Assembly: GCF_002804065.1 (NCBI RefSeq) | Contig: NZ_CP024955.1 | Location: forward strand, 434,001-498,000 | DNA from: Kyrpidia spormannii | GTDB taxonomy: Bacteria > Bacillota > Bacilli > Kyrpidiales > Kyrpidiaceae | Direction: 5' to 3' | DNA: 64,000 nucleotides | Notes under the pieces: model-generated | Seen by the model: only the letters and a program-made list of their open reading frames with translations | Told to the model about the DNA's origin: nothing | Databases searched by the model: none | Shown here: piece after piece, positions 28,775 to 36,705 of the stretch | Layout: the number at the start of each line of letters is the position of its first letter | Position numbering within the stretch: position 1 is the first letter of the stretch | Program-made: the position numbers and the translations under genes

Positions 28775-30196
28775 ATGCAAGTTCGTTTTCGCAGTCTGGT
28801 CATCGCCGTGGTCCTGGCCCTGATCGTGGGGAGCGCCGGCACCTATGGAATTCTCCAGTGGCGGGGCGACCTGCTCAGTCCCGGGGTACCGTTGACGGCG
28901 GCGGACCGGGCTGAATTCGAAAAGTTGTTTCGTTCCTTTCAAACTTTGAAAGCGCAGTACTACCAACCGGTAGACGATGCAAAATTGGTGGACGGCGCCA
29001 TCGGAGGCATGGTCCAGGCTCTGGGCGATCCCTTCTCCAGCTACATGGACCGATCGACGGCTCAACAGTTTCACGAATCGCTGGGGTCCTCTTTCGAGGG
29101 CATCGGCGCTGAGGTCAAAGCGGAGAACGGGAAGATCGTCGTGGTGGCGCCGATCAAGGGTTCGCCGGCGGAAAAGGCGGGCCTTCGGGCCAACGACCAA
29201 ATTCTGTCTGTGAACGGAAAAAGTCTCCAAGGCATGAATGTCAACGACGCGGTTTTGCTAATCCGCGGGAAAAAGGGCACTGTGGCGGATCTGGAGATCC
29301 AGCGCCCAGGGGTGAAAGATGTCCTGCACATCAAAGTGGTACGCGACACCGTTCCCTTGACCACCGTGGATTCGTCCATGGTGGAGCCGGGAATCGGGCG
29401 AATCGCCATTACCCAGTTTAACGAGAACACCGGCAAGGAGTTCGACGATGCCCTCGCCAAGCTGCAGGCCCAGGGAATGCGCGGCTTGATCCTGGATTTG
29501 CGCGGGAATCCCGGGGGGTATCTGGAGGCGTGCCTGGAAATCGCCAATAAACTCATCCCGAACCACGGGATTATCGTTCAAGTGGTGGACCGGGCGGGGA
29601 GGAAGGACGTCCATCGTTCGACCCTGGACAGGGCGCCCTTTCCGGTGGTCGCCCTGATTGACGGCGGCAGCGCCAGTGCAGCGGAAATCCTCGCCGCGGC
29701 CCTGCAGGAGGCGGCCCACGATCCCCTGGTGGGACAAAAATCGTTCGGCAAGGGAACGGTCCAGACGGAGCTTGATTTTCCCGACGGCAGCAACATCAAG
29801 TACACCATGGCCAAATGGCTAACGCCGGATGGGAATTGGATTCACCAAAAGGGAATCCAACCGAATTACCCGGTGGCCCTGCCGTACTATTGGCAGTTGC
29901 CTCCGTTGTCCATTACAAGGCCGATAACTCCTGATAGTACAGACACCTCCGTGAAGATCATGCAAAATTTTCTCGAGGCGCTCGGGTACTCCCCGGGACG
30001 GACAGATGGGTATTTCAGTCCGCAGACTACGGAGGCTTTGCGGGCGTTTCAGCAGGCGAAGGGGCTTTCGCCCACCGGCATCCTCGACCCGGATACGGCT
30101 ATGGCTTTGAATGATGCGGTCATCGCCAAGGAAAAGCAGAGCGACCCGGTGATGCAAAAAGGGATCGAGGTGCTGAAGTCTTTAATAAAGGTCTGA
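28775..30196 (+). CDS. ctpB: S41 carboxyl-terminal processing protease with PDZ and peptidoglycan-binding domains (CtpB-like)
   Basis: The 473-residue protein has an N-terminal membrane anchor (LVIAVVLALIVGSAGTYGIL), a PDZ domain (about 105-190, APIKGSPAEKAGLRANDQIL), and the S41 serine-lysine core with the nucleophile in IDGGSASAAEILAAAL and the base Lys in QKSFGKGTVQTEL. A C-terminal PG_binding_1 domain follows (DGYFSPQTTEALRAFQQAKG). In Bacillus CtpB cleaves SpoIVFA to activate sigma-K, and its gene follows ftsEX, as here. A vegetative wall role is also possible. Confidence 0.9.
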   Translation: MQVRFRSLVIAVVLALIVGSAGTYGILQWRGDLLSPGVPLTAADRAEFEKLFRSFQTLKAQYYQPVDDAKLVDGAIGGMVQALGDPFSSYMDRSTAQQFHESLGSSFEGIGAEVKAENGKIVVVAPIKGSPAEKAGLRANDQILSVNGKSLQGMNVNDAVLLIRGKKGTVADLEIQRPGVKDVLHIKVVRDTVPLTTVDSSMVEPGIGRIAITQFNENTGKEFDDALAKLQAQGMRGLILDLRGNPGGYLEACLEIANKLIPNHGIIVQVVDRAGRKDVHRSTLDRAPFPVVALIDGGSASAAEILAAALQEAAHDPLVGQKSFGKGTVQTELDFPDGSNIKYTMAKWLTPDGNWIHQKGIQPNYPVALPYYWQLPPLSITRPITPDSTDTSVKIMQNFLEALGYSPGRTDGYFSPQTTEALRAFQQAKGLSPTGILDPDTAMALNDAVIAKEKQSDPVMQKGIEVLKSLIKV

Positions 30197-30253
30197 GGAT
30201 CCGGATCACGGTTAAACATAAACAGGGATCGGAGGATCCGGTGTCGAAGTTAT

Positions 30254-30287
30254 ACCCTGCAGAGGAATCTGTGGGGTTTCTTGTTTT
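30254..30287 (+). terminator. Probable terminator between ctpB and the PDZ gene
   Basis: A ten-pair stem (ACCCTGCAGA with TCTGTGGGGT, two GU pairs) closes a GGAA loop at 30254-30277. TTCTTGTTTT follows. It lies 58 bases after ctpB. Confidence 0.65.
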
Positions 30288-30302
30288 CGGGGGGATGAAA
30301 CC

Positions 30303-31553
30303 ATGGCCGGTTGGGGCGCAGTGGTTCCGGCGGTTGTCGCGGTGTGGGCGGAACCTTTCGCGTGGTGGGCCGCCCTGACGGTCCTTTTCAGGTACTTGGC
30401 CCAGGTCCGGGTGGAACGGCGGTTGCACGGGGTCAGGATGCACCCGGCGTCGATTCGGTGGGTGATGTCCCTGGTCCTGGGGATGGCCGGTGGATTCGTG
30501 GCCTCAATGGTGCTGTGGGTCCTGGGGCTCGCCGGGGAGGGGCCGGGCGTGGCATGGGCAGCTGCCGTCACCCTGGTTTTGGGATGGGTGCGCAGTCGGT
30601 GGATGACTTTCGCCTATGGGGCGGGAGTTGTCAGCTTGGCGAGCCTGGCGGCCGGATGGTTCCCCCAAGGATGGATTCCAACAGGATGGGCGGGGTTTTG
30701 GGCGGGCTTGACTCATCTCGATGTGTCCTCGATGCTGGGGGCGGCCGGGGTTTTCGGGGTGGTGGAAGGTGCGCTCGTGGCGGTGATCGGCCACTTATGG
30801 GCCATCCCCGCGCACTTGCCCGGACGCCGGGGCGGAGCTGTGGGAGGGTACCTCCTGCAGCAATTTTGGGTGATGCCTGCGGTGACGACAGCCTCCTTCC
30901 TTTCTTGGCCGGCGGGTGCGATTCTTCCTGGCGGCCTTGCGCCAGTTCCCATCACGGTCGGCTTTGAAACGGCGGCGGTGGCCCGGTTACCTCGGGAGCG
31001 AGCCCTGGCCAGTGCAGGGATGATCGCGTTATTCGGGTGCATCCTCCTGGCCCTCGCTTGGGTGGCGCGGGAACGTTCCGCCCTCGCCTGGGTGGCCGCC
31101 CTTTTTGCCCCGGTTGCCCGGGAGTGGATCAGCTTGTGGAGTTTCCGGCGGGAGTGGTCGGGGTCGCCCCGCTTTGCCCAAGGGCCGGGCGGGATCCGGG
31201 TGTTGGCTGTGGTGCCCGGCTCCCCAGCGGCGGCTCTTGGACTTCGGCCCGGGGACACGGTGACGGAGGTCAACGGGCGGGAGGTTCATTCTTTGACCTC
31301 TTTGTATGAGGCGATCCGCCTTCAGCCGGCCTTTGTGCGCATGGAAGTGCGGGATCCCGCCGGGGATGTGCGGATCTGCTCCCGCAGCCGTTATGAAGGC
31401 GAACCGCATCTTCTGGGGGTGGTCGCCTCTCCGGGTGAGGAAGAAGAAGTGGAGGCGCAGGTTCTGACCGTTCTCGGCCGTACTTTTTCGATATTGAGCG
31501 AGTTCCTCCGCGGGCGATCGACCAGGAAAGAACCGGTTAGGGGTGAAGGGTGA
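30303..31553 (+). CDS. Polytopic membrane protein with C-terminal PDZ domain (MinJ-like)
   Basis: The 416-residue protein has about seven to eight membrane segments over residues 1-280, then a PDZ domain (about 295-365, VLAVVPGSPAAALGLRPGDT then VTEVNGREVHSL). This plan and the place after ftsE-ftsX-ctpB match Bacillus MinJ (YvjD), which links DivIVA to MinD and tunes division-site choice and swarming. Sequence resemblance to MinJ is only at architecture level, so the symbol is withheld. The stop overlaps the motA ATG by one base. Confidence 0.7.
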   Translation: MAGWGAVVPAVVAVWAEPFAWWAALTVLFRYLAQVRVERRLHGVRMHPASIRWVMSLVLGMAGGFVASMVLWVLGLAGEGPGVAWAAAVTLVLGWVRSRWMTFAYGAGVVSLASLAAGWFPQGWIPTGWAGFWAGLTHLDVSSMLGAAGVFGVVEGALVAVIGHLWAIPAHLPGRRGGAVGGYLLQQFWVMPAVTTASFLSWPAGAILPGGLAPVPITVGFETAAVARLPRERALASAGMIALFGCILLALAWVARERSALAWVAALFAPVAREWISLWSFRREWSGSPRFAQGPGGIRVLAVVPGSPAAALGLRPGDTVTEVNGREVHSLTSLYEAIRLQPAFVRMEVRDPAGDVRICSRSRYEGEPHLLGVVASPGEEEEVEAQVLTVLGRTFSILSEFLRGRSTRKEPVRGEG

Positions 31554-32344
31554 TGGATTTTGCATCGGTATTCGGTATGATCGCCGGTATCGGCGCATTG
31601 GTGACCGCCTTTGTGCTCGAAGGGGGAGACATCTATGCACTCTTTCAGGGCACGGCGGCCCTCATTGTTTTTGGCGGCACTTTCGCCGCGACGGTGGTGG
31701 GCTTGTCCCGGGACCAGATCCGGGCCATCCCGGCTTTATTGAAAGTGGCCTTTTTTGGAAAGACGAAAGACCCGCACCGGTTGATCCGCGATCTGGTGGA
31801 GTTGGCCGGCACCGCCCGCAAAGAAGGGCTGCTGGCTCTGGAAGAACGAATTGAGGAGTTCGAGGATCCTTTTATGAAACAAGGCATTCAATTGATCGTC
31901 GACGGGGTTGATCCGGAGTTGGTGCGCACCATGCTCGAGACCGATGTTCAGTTTCTGGAAAATCGCCACCGCCAAGGGGTAGCGATTTTCGAGTCCGCCG
32001 GCGGATACGCGCCGACCATGGGCATCCTCGGCACGGTGATGGGATTGGTCCACGTTCTCAGCAATTTGAGCGATGTACAGTCCCTCGGACCCCTTATCGC
32101 CACCGCTTTTATTGCTACCTTGTACGGCGTGGCATCGGCCAACTTGATCTATTTTCCCATCGCAACCAAACTGAAACTGCGCAGTGAAGAAGAAATCATG
32201 ATCCGGGAGTTGATTATCGAAGGGGTGCTCTCGATTCAGGCCGGAGAGAATCCGACTTTGCTCGGCCAGAAATTGAAGGCTTTCTTACCGCCGAAATGGC
32301 GCGAAGTCGAGGAGAGGAAGGGCGACAGTCGTGAGGCGGCGTAG
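31553..32344 (+). CDS. motA: Flagellar motor stator protein MotA
   Basis: The 263-residue protein has four membrane helices: two near the N-terminus (FGMIAGIGALVTAFVLEGG, GTAALIVFGGTFAATVVGL) and two after residue 140 (YAPTMGILGTVMGLVHVL, GPLIATAFIATLYGVASANL). The charged cytoplasmic loop between them would contact FliG. It forms the proton or sodium channel stator with MotB. The ATG at 31553 follows GGGGTGAAGGG and overlaps the PDZ gene's stop; motB overlaps its end by 14 bases. Flagellar genes proper are not in the window. Confidence 0.93.
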   Translation: MDFASVFGMIAGIGALVTAFVLEGGDIYALFQGTAALIVFGGTFAATVVGLSRDQIRAIPALLKVAFFGKTKDPHRLIRDLVELAGTARKEGLLALEERIEEFEDPFMKQGIQLIVDGVDPELVRTMLETDVQFLENRHRQGVAIFESAGGYAPTMGILGTVMGLVHVLSNLSDVQSLGPLIATAFIATLYGVASANLIYFPIATKLKLRSEEEIMIRELIIEGVLSIQAGENPTLLGQKLKAFLPPKWREVEERKGDSREAA

Positions 32345-33131
32345 GCGGCCTGAGGCTGAAAAGATCAACCAGGAACGCTGGTTGATCACATACTCCGATT
32401 TGATCACCTTGTTGATGATTTTTTTCGTGATCATGTACACCATGTCGAAGGTAGACATGTATAAATTCGTCAATCTTTCCGCCTCGTTGTCCCAAGCGCT
32501 GTATAACCAGAACCAGGTGCAGCTCAAGGGGCTTGGCACCACCGGACTCATCGCGGCCCAACCGTCGGCGGGTCCGCCCGGGCAGGTCCCTCCAGCGCCA
32601 GATTTTCTAAAAACGCCGGAGCAGGTGGCGGAAGAGCGCCAGTTGGCCCAGATCAAGCTCCAGCTGCAGTCGTTCATTCAGAAACAGGGCGTCGCCGGCC
32701 AAGTGGTGGTGGAGGACAAACCCAAAGGGCTGCTCATTAGTCTGAGAGACGTCATCCTGTTCGATACGGGAAAGGCGGATCTCAAGCCCGAGGCCCGCAA
32801 GTTGTTGGACGGCCTTCTCCCGTTTCTCGCCCAGGTGGGCAATCCTCTGGAGATCGAGGGGCATACGGACAATCGTCCGATCCATACCGCCCAGTTTCCG
32901 TCGAACTGGGAGTTGTCCACGGCCCGGGCGCTGACGGTGCTAGAGTACCTGCAGGCCAAGGGCATTGATCCGAAGCGCCTGTCCGCCACGGGGTACGGAG
33001 AGTGGAGACCGGTGGCTTCAAACGACAATCCCGAGGGGCAGGCGTTGAACCGACGGGTGAACATCACCATTGAACGCACGAGCGCAATCAACGGACCTGC
33101 TGATCAGGCGCCTAATCTGTCCGGCCCTTGA
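32331..33131 (+). CDS. motB: Flagellar motor stator protein MotB
   Basis: The 266-residue protein has a basic cytoplasmic start, then one helix carrying the ion-binding Asp (WLITYSDLITLLMIFFVIMY). A Pro-rich plug/linker region and an OmpA-like peptidoglycan-binding domain follow (about 140-250, ILFDTGKADLKPEARKLLDG and EIEGHTDNRPIHTAQFPSNW). It anchors the stator to the wall. The start is GTG at 32331 inside the end of motA. Proton versus sodium coupling cannot be settled by eye. Confidence 0.93.
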   Translation: MRRRRRPEAEKINQERWLITYSDLITLLMIFFVIMYTMSKVDMYKFVNLSASLSQALYNQNQVQLKGLGTTGLIAAQPSAGPPGQVPPAPDFLKTPEQVAEERQLAQIKLQLQSFIQKQGVAGQVVVEDKPKGLLISLRDVILFDTGKADLKPEARKLLDGLLPFLAQVGNPLEIEGHTDNRPIHTAQFPSNWELSTARALTVLEYLQAKGIDPKRLSATGYGEWRPVASNDNPEGQALNRRVNITIERTSAINGPADQAPNLSGP

Positions 33132-33242
33132 GATGGGAATTGGCCGATTGTATCGGGCTGCGGAAATCACGGCTCGACGGCGGATGGCTGGTGGACTGGG
33201 ATAAACTAGTAAAAAGCCTGCCGCGGATCGGAGGGAGTTGGA

Positions 33243-34166
33243 ATCGAGCTATATTTTTTAGGAACGGGGGCCGGTGCGCCGAGCAAAGAGAGGAATGTGT
33301 CGGCGGTGGGGCTGAGGCAGCCCCGGACCGGACGGTGGTGGCTATTCGATTGCGGCGAGGGGACCCAGCATCGAATGGCGGAGTCGCCCTTTAAATGGAA
33401 TCGCCTGGAGGCGGTTTTTATCACCCATCTGCACGGCGACCATGTGTTTGGTTTGCCCGGCCTCCTGGCAAGCCGCTCCCTTCTGGGACTGACCTCCCCC
33501 CTGGCGATTTTCGGACCTTCCGGGCTTCGGGGATATTTGGAGAGTGTCTTCCAGTTTACCGATACCCACCTCGGGTTTGCACTGGAGGTGGAAGAGATCG
33601 GTGACGGCTGGGCTCGAACCTTTGCATGCGGCTGGACGGTCAGGTGCGGGAAGTTGTGCCATTCGGTGGAATCGCTCGGGTTCCGGGTGGAGGAACCCCC
33701 GCAGCCCGGGCGCTTTCACCCGGATAAAGCCTTGGCGTTGGGAGTGGAACCGGGGCCTGCCTATGCCCGGCTCAAACGGGGCGAGACGGTGGTGCTTCCG
33801 GGCGGGCGCATTGTGGCGGGCCGGGATGTCACCGATCCGCCCCGCCCTGGTCGACGGGTGGTCCTGCTGGGCGACACCGAGCCGTGTACAGGGGCTCTGA
33901 CTTTGGCCGAGGGAGCGGATCTGCTCGTGCACGAGGCGACATTTCTTAGCCGGGATGAGCCCCTCGCCCGCAGGAGCCGACATTCCACCGCGGCGGAGGC
34001 GGCCGATCTAGCCCGGCGAGCCAAGGCGGGGAAGTTGGTGATCACCCACCTGAGCCCCCGTTACGCTGGCCGGGAACTGGAACTCCTGGCAGAAGCCCGG
34101 GCAGTGTTCCCGGCCACAGAGATGGCAATCGACGGGAGCTCGTTCCGTTGTGATCCGCATCCCTAG
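33243..34166 (+). CDS. rnz: Ribonuclease Z, apparent ATC start codon
   Basis: The 307-residue metallo-beta-lactamase nuclease trims tRNA 3' ends. The zinc motif ITHLHGDHVFGLPGLL gives HLHGDH at 62-67. The last ligands are in GDTEPC, VHEATF and HSTAAEA; ITHLSPRYAG follows. The frame before the first usable GTG (33297) still encodes the family's first strand and loop IELYFLGTGAGAPSKERNVS, so that GTG would truncate the fold. The codon where Met is expected is ATC at 33243. GGAGGGAG (33230-33237) lies five bases upstream, right for initiation there. It is either a rare AUC start or an ATG changed by mutation or base-call error. Confidence 0.85.
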   Translation: MELYFLGTGAGAPSKERNVSAVGLRQPRTGRWWLFDCGEGTQHRMAESPFKWNRLEAVFITHLHGDHVFGLPGLLASRSLLGLTSPLAIFGPSGLRGYLESVFQFTDTHLGFALEVEEIGDGWARTFACGWTVRCGKLCHSVESLGFRVEEPPQPGRFHPDKALALGVEPGPAYARLKRGETVVLPGGRIVAGRDVTDPPRPGRRVVLLGDTEPCTGALTLAEGADLLVHEATFLSRDEPLARRSRHSTAAEAADLARRAKAGKLVITHLSPRYAGRELELLAEARAVFPATEMAIDGSSFRCDPHP

Positions 34167-34193
34167 GGTCCGGGGCGGTAGAGTCTGCAGCGG

Positions 34194-34219
34194 AAAAGCC
34201 CCCCGGTTTCTCCGGGGGG
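34194..34219 (-). terminator. Terminator of tlp (and possibly rnz)
   Basis: CCCCCCGG (34199-34206) and CCGGGGGG (34212-34219) form an eight-pair stem. Read leftward it is followed by CTTTTCC, fitting termination of tlp. On the other strand it may slow transcription leaving rnz. Confidence 0.7.
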
Positions 34220-34227
34220 GGTGGGAA

Positions 34228-34485
34228 TTAATCTTCTAACCGATTGGCGTTCTCGCCGATCTCGTCCAGCTCGTCCATAGCTTCCTCCATATGGGCCCGG
34301 ATACTTTCCATGCGGCGCCGGTTTTTGTTGACGATGTTTCGGCGCTCTTCCTCACTCAGGGAATCCCCCCGCTCCGCTAAATAATCTTCAGCTTCCAGCA
34401 GGTTTTCTTTGGTTTCCCTGGCAATTTCCATGTTACGCGCGCTGTTGTCCGCGCGGTTGTCCGGTTTTGGGTCCTGCCGCTCCAT
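34228..34485 (-). CDS. tlp: Small acid-soluble spore protein Tlp
   Basis: The 85-residue, highly charged helical protein has the Tlp pattern [20 protein letters not shown] then [15 protein letters not shown], and ends in a helix rich in Glu and Arg. Tlp is made in the developing spore, so this is direct evidence for endospore formation. The ATG follows AGGAGGCGG. Just upstream, GCATT, 18 bases and GATCTTA loosely resemble a sigma-G promoter, but I would not rely on it. It runs opposite to its neighbours and has its own terminator. Confidence 0.8.
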   Translation of the reverse strand: MERQDPKPDNRADNSARNMEIARETKENLLEAEDYLAERGDSLSEEERRNIVNKNRRRMESIRAHMEEAMDELDEIGENANRLED

Positions 34486-34665
34486 CGAGACCGCCTCCTG
34501 TATCTAAGATCGGGCTTTCGCAATGTTAGAATGCCGAGAACGGCGGCGGCTCATACCCGAGGGCTCGCGTACATTTGTTTGTGGGAACGGTCGCGCCTGG
34601 ATCCTGGACGTATTATAATAAAGAGAGTGGGGAAAGCCGCCGATGCCGGCCGAGGGGGAGTGTCC

Positions 34666-36645
34666 ATGACGGCGGGACGGTTTCAATTGGTTTCTGATTA
34701 TGAGCCGAGGGGGGATCAACCCGAGGCGATCGCCCGGCTGACCGAAGGGGTCCGCCGGGGTTACCGACATCAAACGCTGCTGGGGGTCACGGGTTCCGGC
34801 AAGACCTATACGATGGCCAATGTCATCGCCCAAGTGAATAAGCCGACTTTGGTGATCGCCCACAACAAGACTTTGGCGGCCCAATTGGCTGCGGAATTCA
34901 AGGCGTTTTTTCCGAATAACGCCGTCGAGTATTTCGTGAGTTACTACGATTACTATCAGCCTGAAGCGTACATTCCGCATACGGATACCTATATCGAAAA
35001 AGACGCCAAGATTAACGATGAGATTGACAAACTCCGCCATTCTGCCACCAGCGCTTTATTTGAGCGGTCGGACGTGATCATCGTCGCCAGCGTCTCCTGT
35101 ATCTATGGGTTGGGAAATCCCGACGAATATCGGACCCATGTTTTGTCCCTCAGGGTGGGCATGGAGAAAAGCCGCCGGGAGATCCTGCGCCGTTTGGTGG
35201 ACATGCAGTACGAACGAAACGATATCAATTTCGTCCGCGGGACCTTTCGAGTTCGTGGCGATGTGATTGAGATTTTTCCCGCATCCCGGAGTGAGCAGGC
35301 CGTTCGGGTGGAACTGTTTGGAGATGAGATTGACCGGATCACCGAGGTGGACGTCCTCACCGGCGAGGTGGTCGGGCAGCGGGAGCACGTGGCGGTGTTT
35401 CCGGCTTCTCACTTTGTCACGTCCCGGGAGCGCCTGGAGCGGGCGATCCGGGATATTCGCGTCGAATTGGCGGAACGACTGGAGGTGCTTCGCAGTCAAG
35501 GAAAGTTGCTGGAGGCTCAGCGGCTTGAGCAACGCACCAATTACGATCTCGAGATGATGCAGGAACTCGGTTTTTGTCCTGGCATCGAAAACTATTCTCG
35601 GCATTTAGAGGGGAGGCCGGCGGGGAGCCCCCCGAATACGCTGTTCGACTATTTTCCTGACGATTTCCTGCTGCTGATCGACGAATCCCACGTGACATTG
35701 CCCCAGATCCACGGGATGTACGGAGGGGACAAAACCCGCAAGGATACGTTGATTGAGCACGGATTTCGCCTGCCTTCGGCGGCGGACAACCGCCCGTTGA
35801 CCTTTGAGGAATTTGAGAAAAAGGTGCACCAGGTTATCTACGTTTCGGCCACGCCGGGTCCCTATGAACTTGAACATAGCGAACAGGTGGTGGAACAAAT
35901 CATTCGTCCCACCGGGCTATTGGATCCAAAGGTGGAAGTCCGTCCGATCCAGGGCCAGATCGATGACTTGGTGGGTGAGATCCGAAAACGGGTCAACCGG
36001 GACGAGCGGGTGCTGGTGACCACCCTGACCAAGCGCATGGCGGAAGATCTGACCGATTATCTCAAAGAGTTAGGTTTCAAGGTCAGATATTTACACTCGG
36101 ATATTAAAACAATTGAACGGATGGCGTTGCTCCGGGATTTGCGCCTCGGCGTCTTCGACGTGCTGGTGGGGATCAACCTTCTCCGGGAAGGTCTCGATCT
36201 TCCGGAAGTTTCGCTGGTGGCAATTCTCGACGCGGACAAGGAAGGTTTTTTGCGGGCCGAGCGTTCTCTGATCCAGACCATCGGCCGGGCGGCCAGAAAC
36301 GCCGACGGCCACGTCATCATGTACGCCGATACCATCACCGATTCCATGGCGGCGGCCATCCGCGAAACGGAACGCAGACGGGCCAAACAAATGCGGTACA
36401 ATCAGGAACACGGGATAACGCCACAGACGGTGCGCAAGGCGGTTCGGGACATCATCGAGGCGACCAAGGCGGCGGAAGAACCTGCCGTTTATGAAGTGGT
36501 GCCAAAAGCCCAGAAACTGTCCAAACGGGAACGAGCCGACCTGATCCGCAGATTGGAAAAAGAGATGAAAGAGGCGGCAAAAGCCCTGGAATTCGAACGG
36601 GCAGCGGAACTTCGGGATTTAATTGTCGAATTGTCGGCGTCTTAG
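34666..36645 (+). CDS. uvrB: Excinuclease ABC subunit B
   Basis: The 659-residue helicase-like protein verifies damage and recruits UvrC. Walker A GVTGSGKT is at residues 40-47. The beta-hairpin region contains [20 protein letters not shown], the helicase motifs include [11 protein letters not shown] and [13 protein letters not shown], and a C-terminal UVR domain ([20 protein letters not shown]) binds UvrC or UvrA. The start follows GAGGGGGAGTG. A perfect -10 TATAAT lies at 34614-34619 without a good -35. I see no GAAC-N4-GTTC SOS box upstream. uvrA follows in the same direction. Confidence 0.95.
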   Translation: MTAGRFQLVSDYEPRGDQPEAIARLTEGVRRGYRHQTLLGVTGSGKTYTMANVIAQVNKPTLVIAHNKTLAAQLAAEFKAFFPNNAVEYFVSYYDYYQPEAYIPHTDTYIEKDAKINDEIDKLRHSATSALFERSDVIIVASVSCIYGLGNPDEYRTHVLSLRVGMEKSRREILRRLVDMQYERNDINFVRGTFRVRGDVIEIFPASRSEQAVRVELFGDEIDRITEVDVLTGEVVGQREHVAVFPASHFVTSRERLERAIRDIRVELAERLEVLRSQGKLLEAQRLEQRTNYDLEMMQELGFCPGIENYSRHLEGRPAGSPPNTLFDYFPDDFLLLIDESHVTLPQIHGMYGGDKTRKDTLIEHGFRLPSAADNRPLTFEEFEKKVHQVIYVSATPGPYELEHSEQVVEQIIRPTGLLDPKVEVRPIQGQIDDLVGEIRKRVNRDERVLVTTLTKRMAEDLTDYLKELGFKVRYLHSDIKTIERMALLRDLRLGVFDVLVGINLLREGLDLPEVSLVAILDADKEGFLRAERSLIQTIGRAARNADGHVIMYADTITDSMAAAIRETERRRAKQMRYNQEHGITPQTVRKAVRDIIEATKAAEEPAVYEVVPKAQKLSKRERADLIRRLEKEMKEAAKALEFERAAELRDLIVELSAS

Positions 36646-36653
36646 TTCGACAT

Positions 36654-36667
36654 ATTTCCCGGGAAAT
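36654..36667. repeat. 14-bp perfect palindrome between uvrB and uvrA
   Basis: ATTTCCCGGGAAAT spans 36654-36667, nine bases after the uvrB stop. It is not the Bacillus LexA box. A role as a protein-binding site is possible but unproven. Confidence 0.35.
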
Positions 36668-36705
36668 CAATCAGTGTGTCGAAGGGACGAGGTGACTCAA
36701 AGGGC

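Noticed and set aside
33128-33394. 88-codon frame between motB and rnz
   Set aside because: It overlaps the start of rnz in another frame, has no ribosome site, and its sequence has no recognisable pattern.
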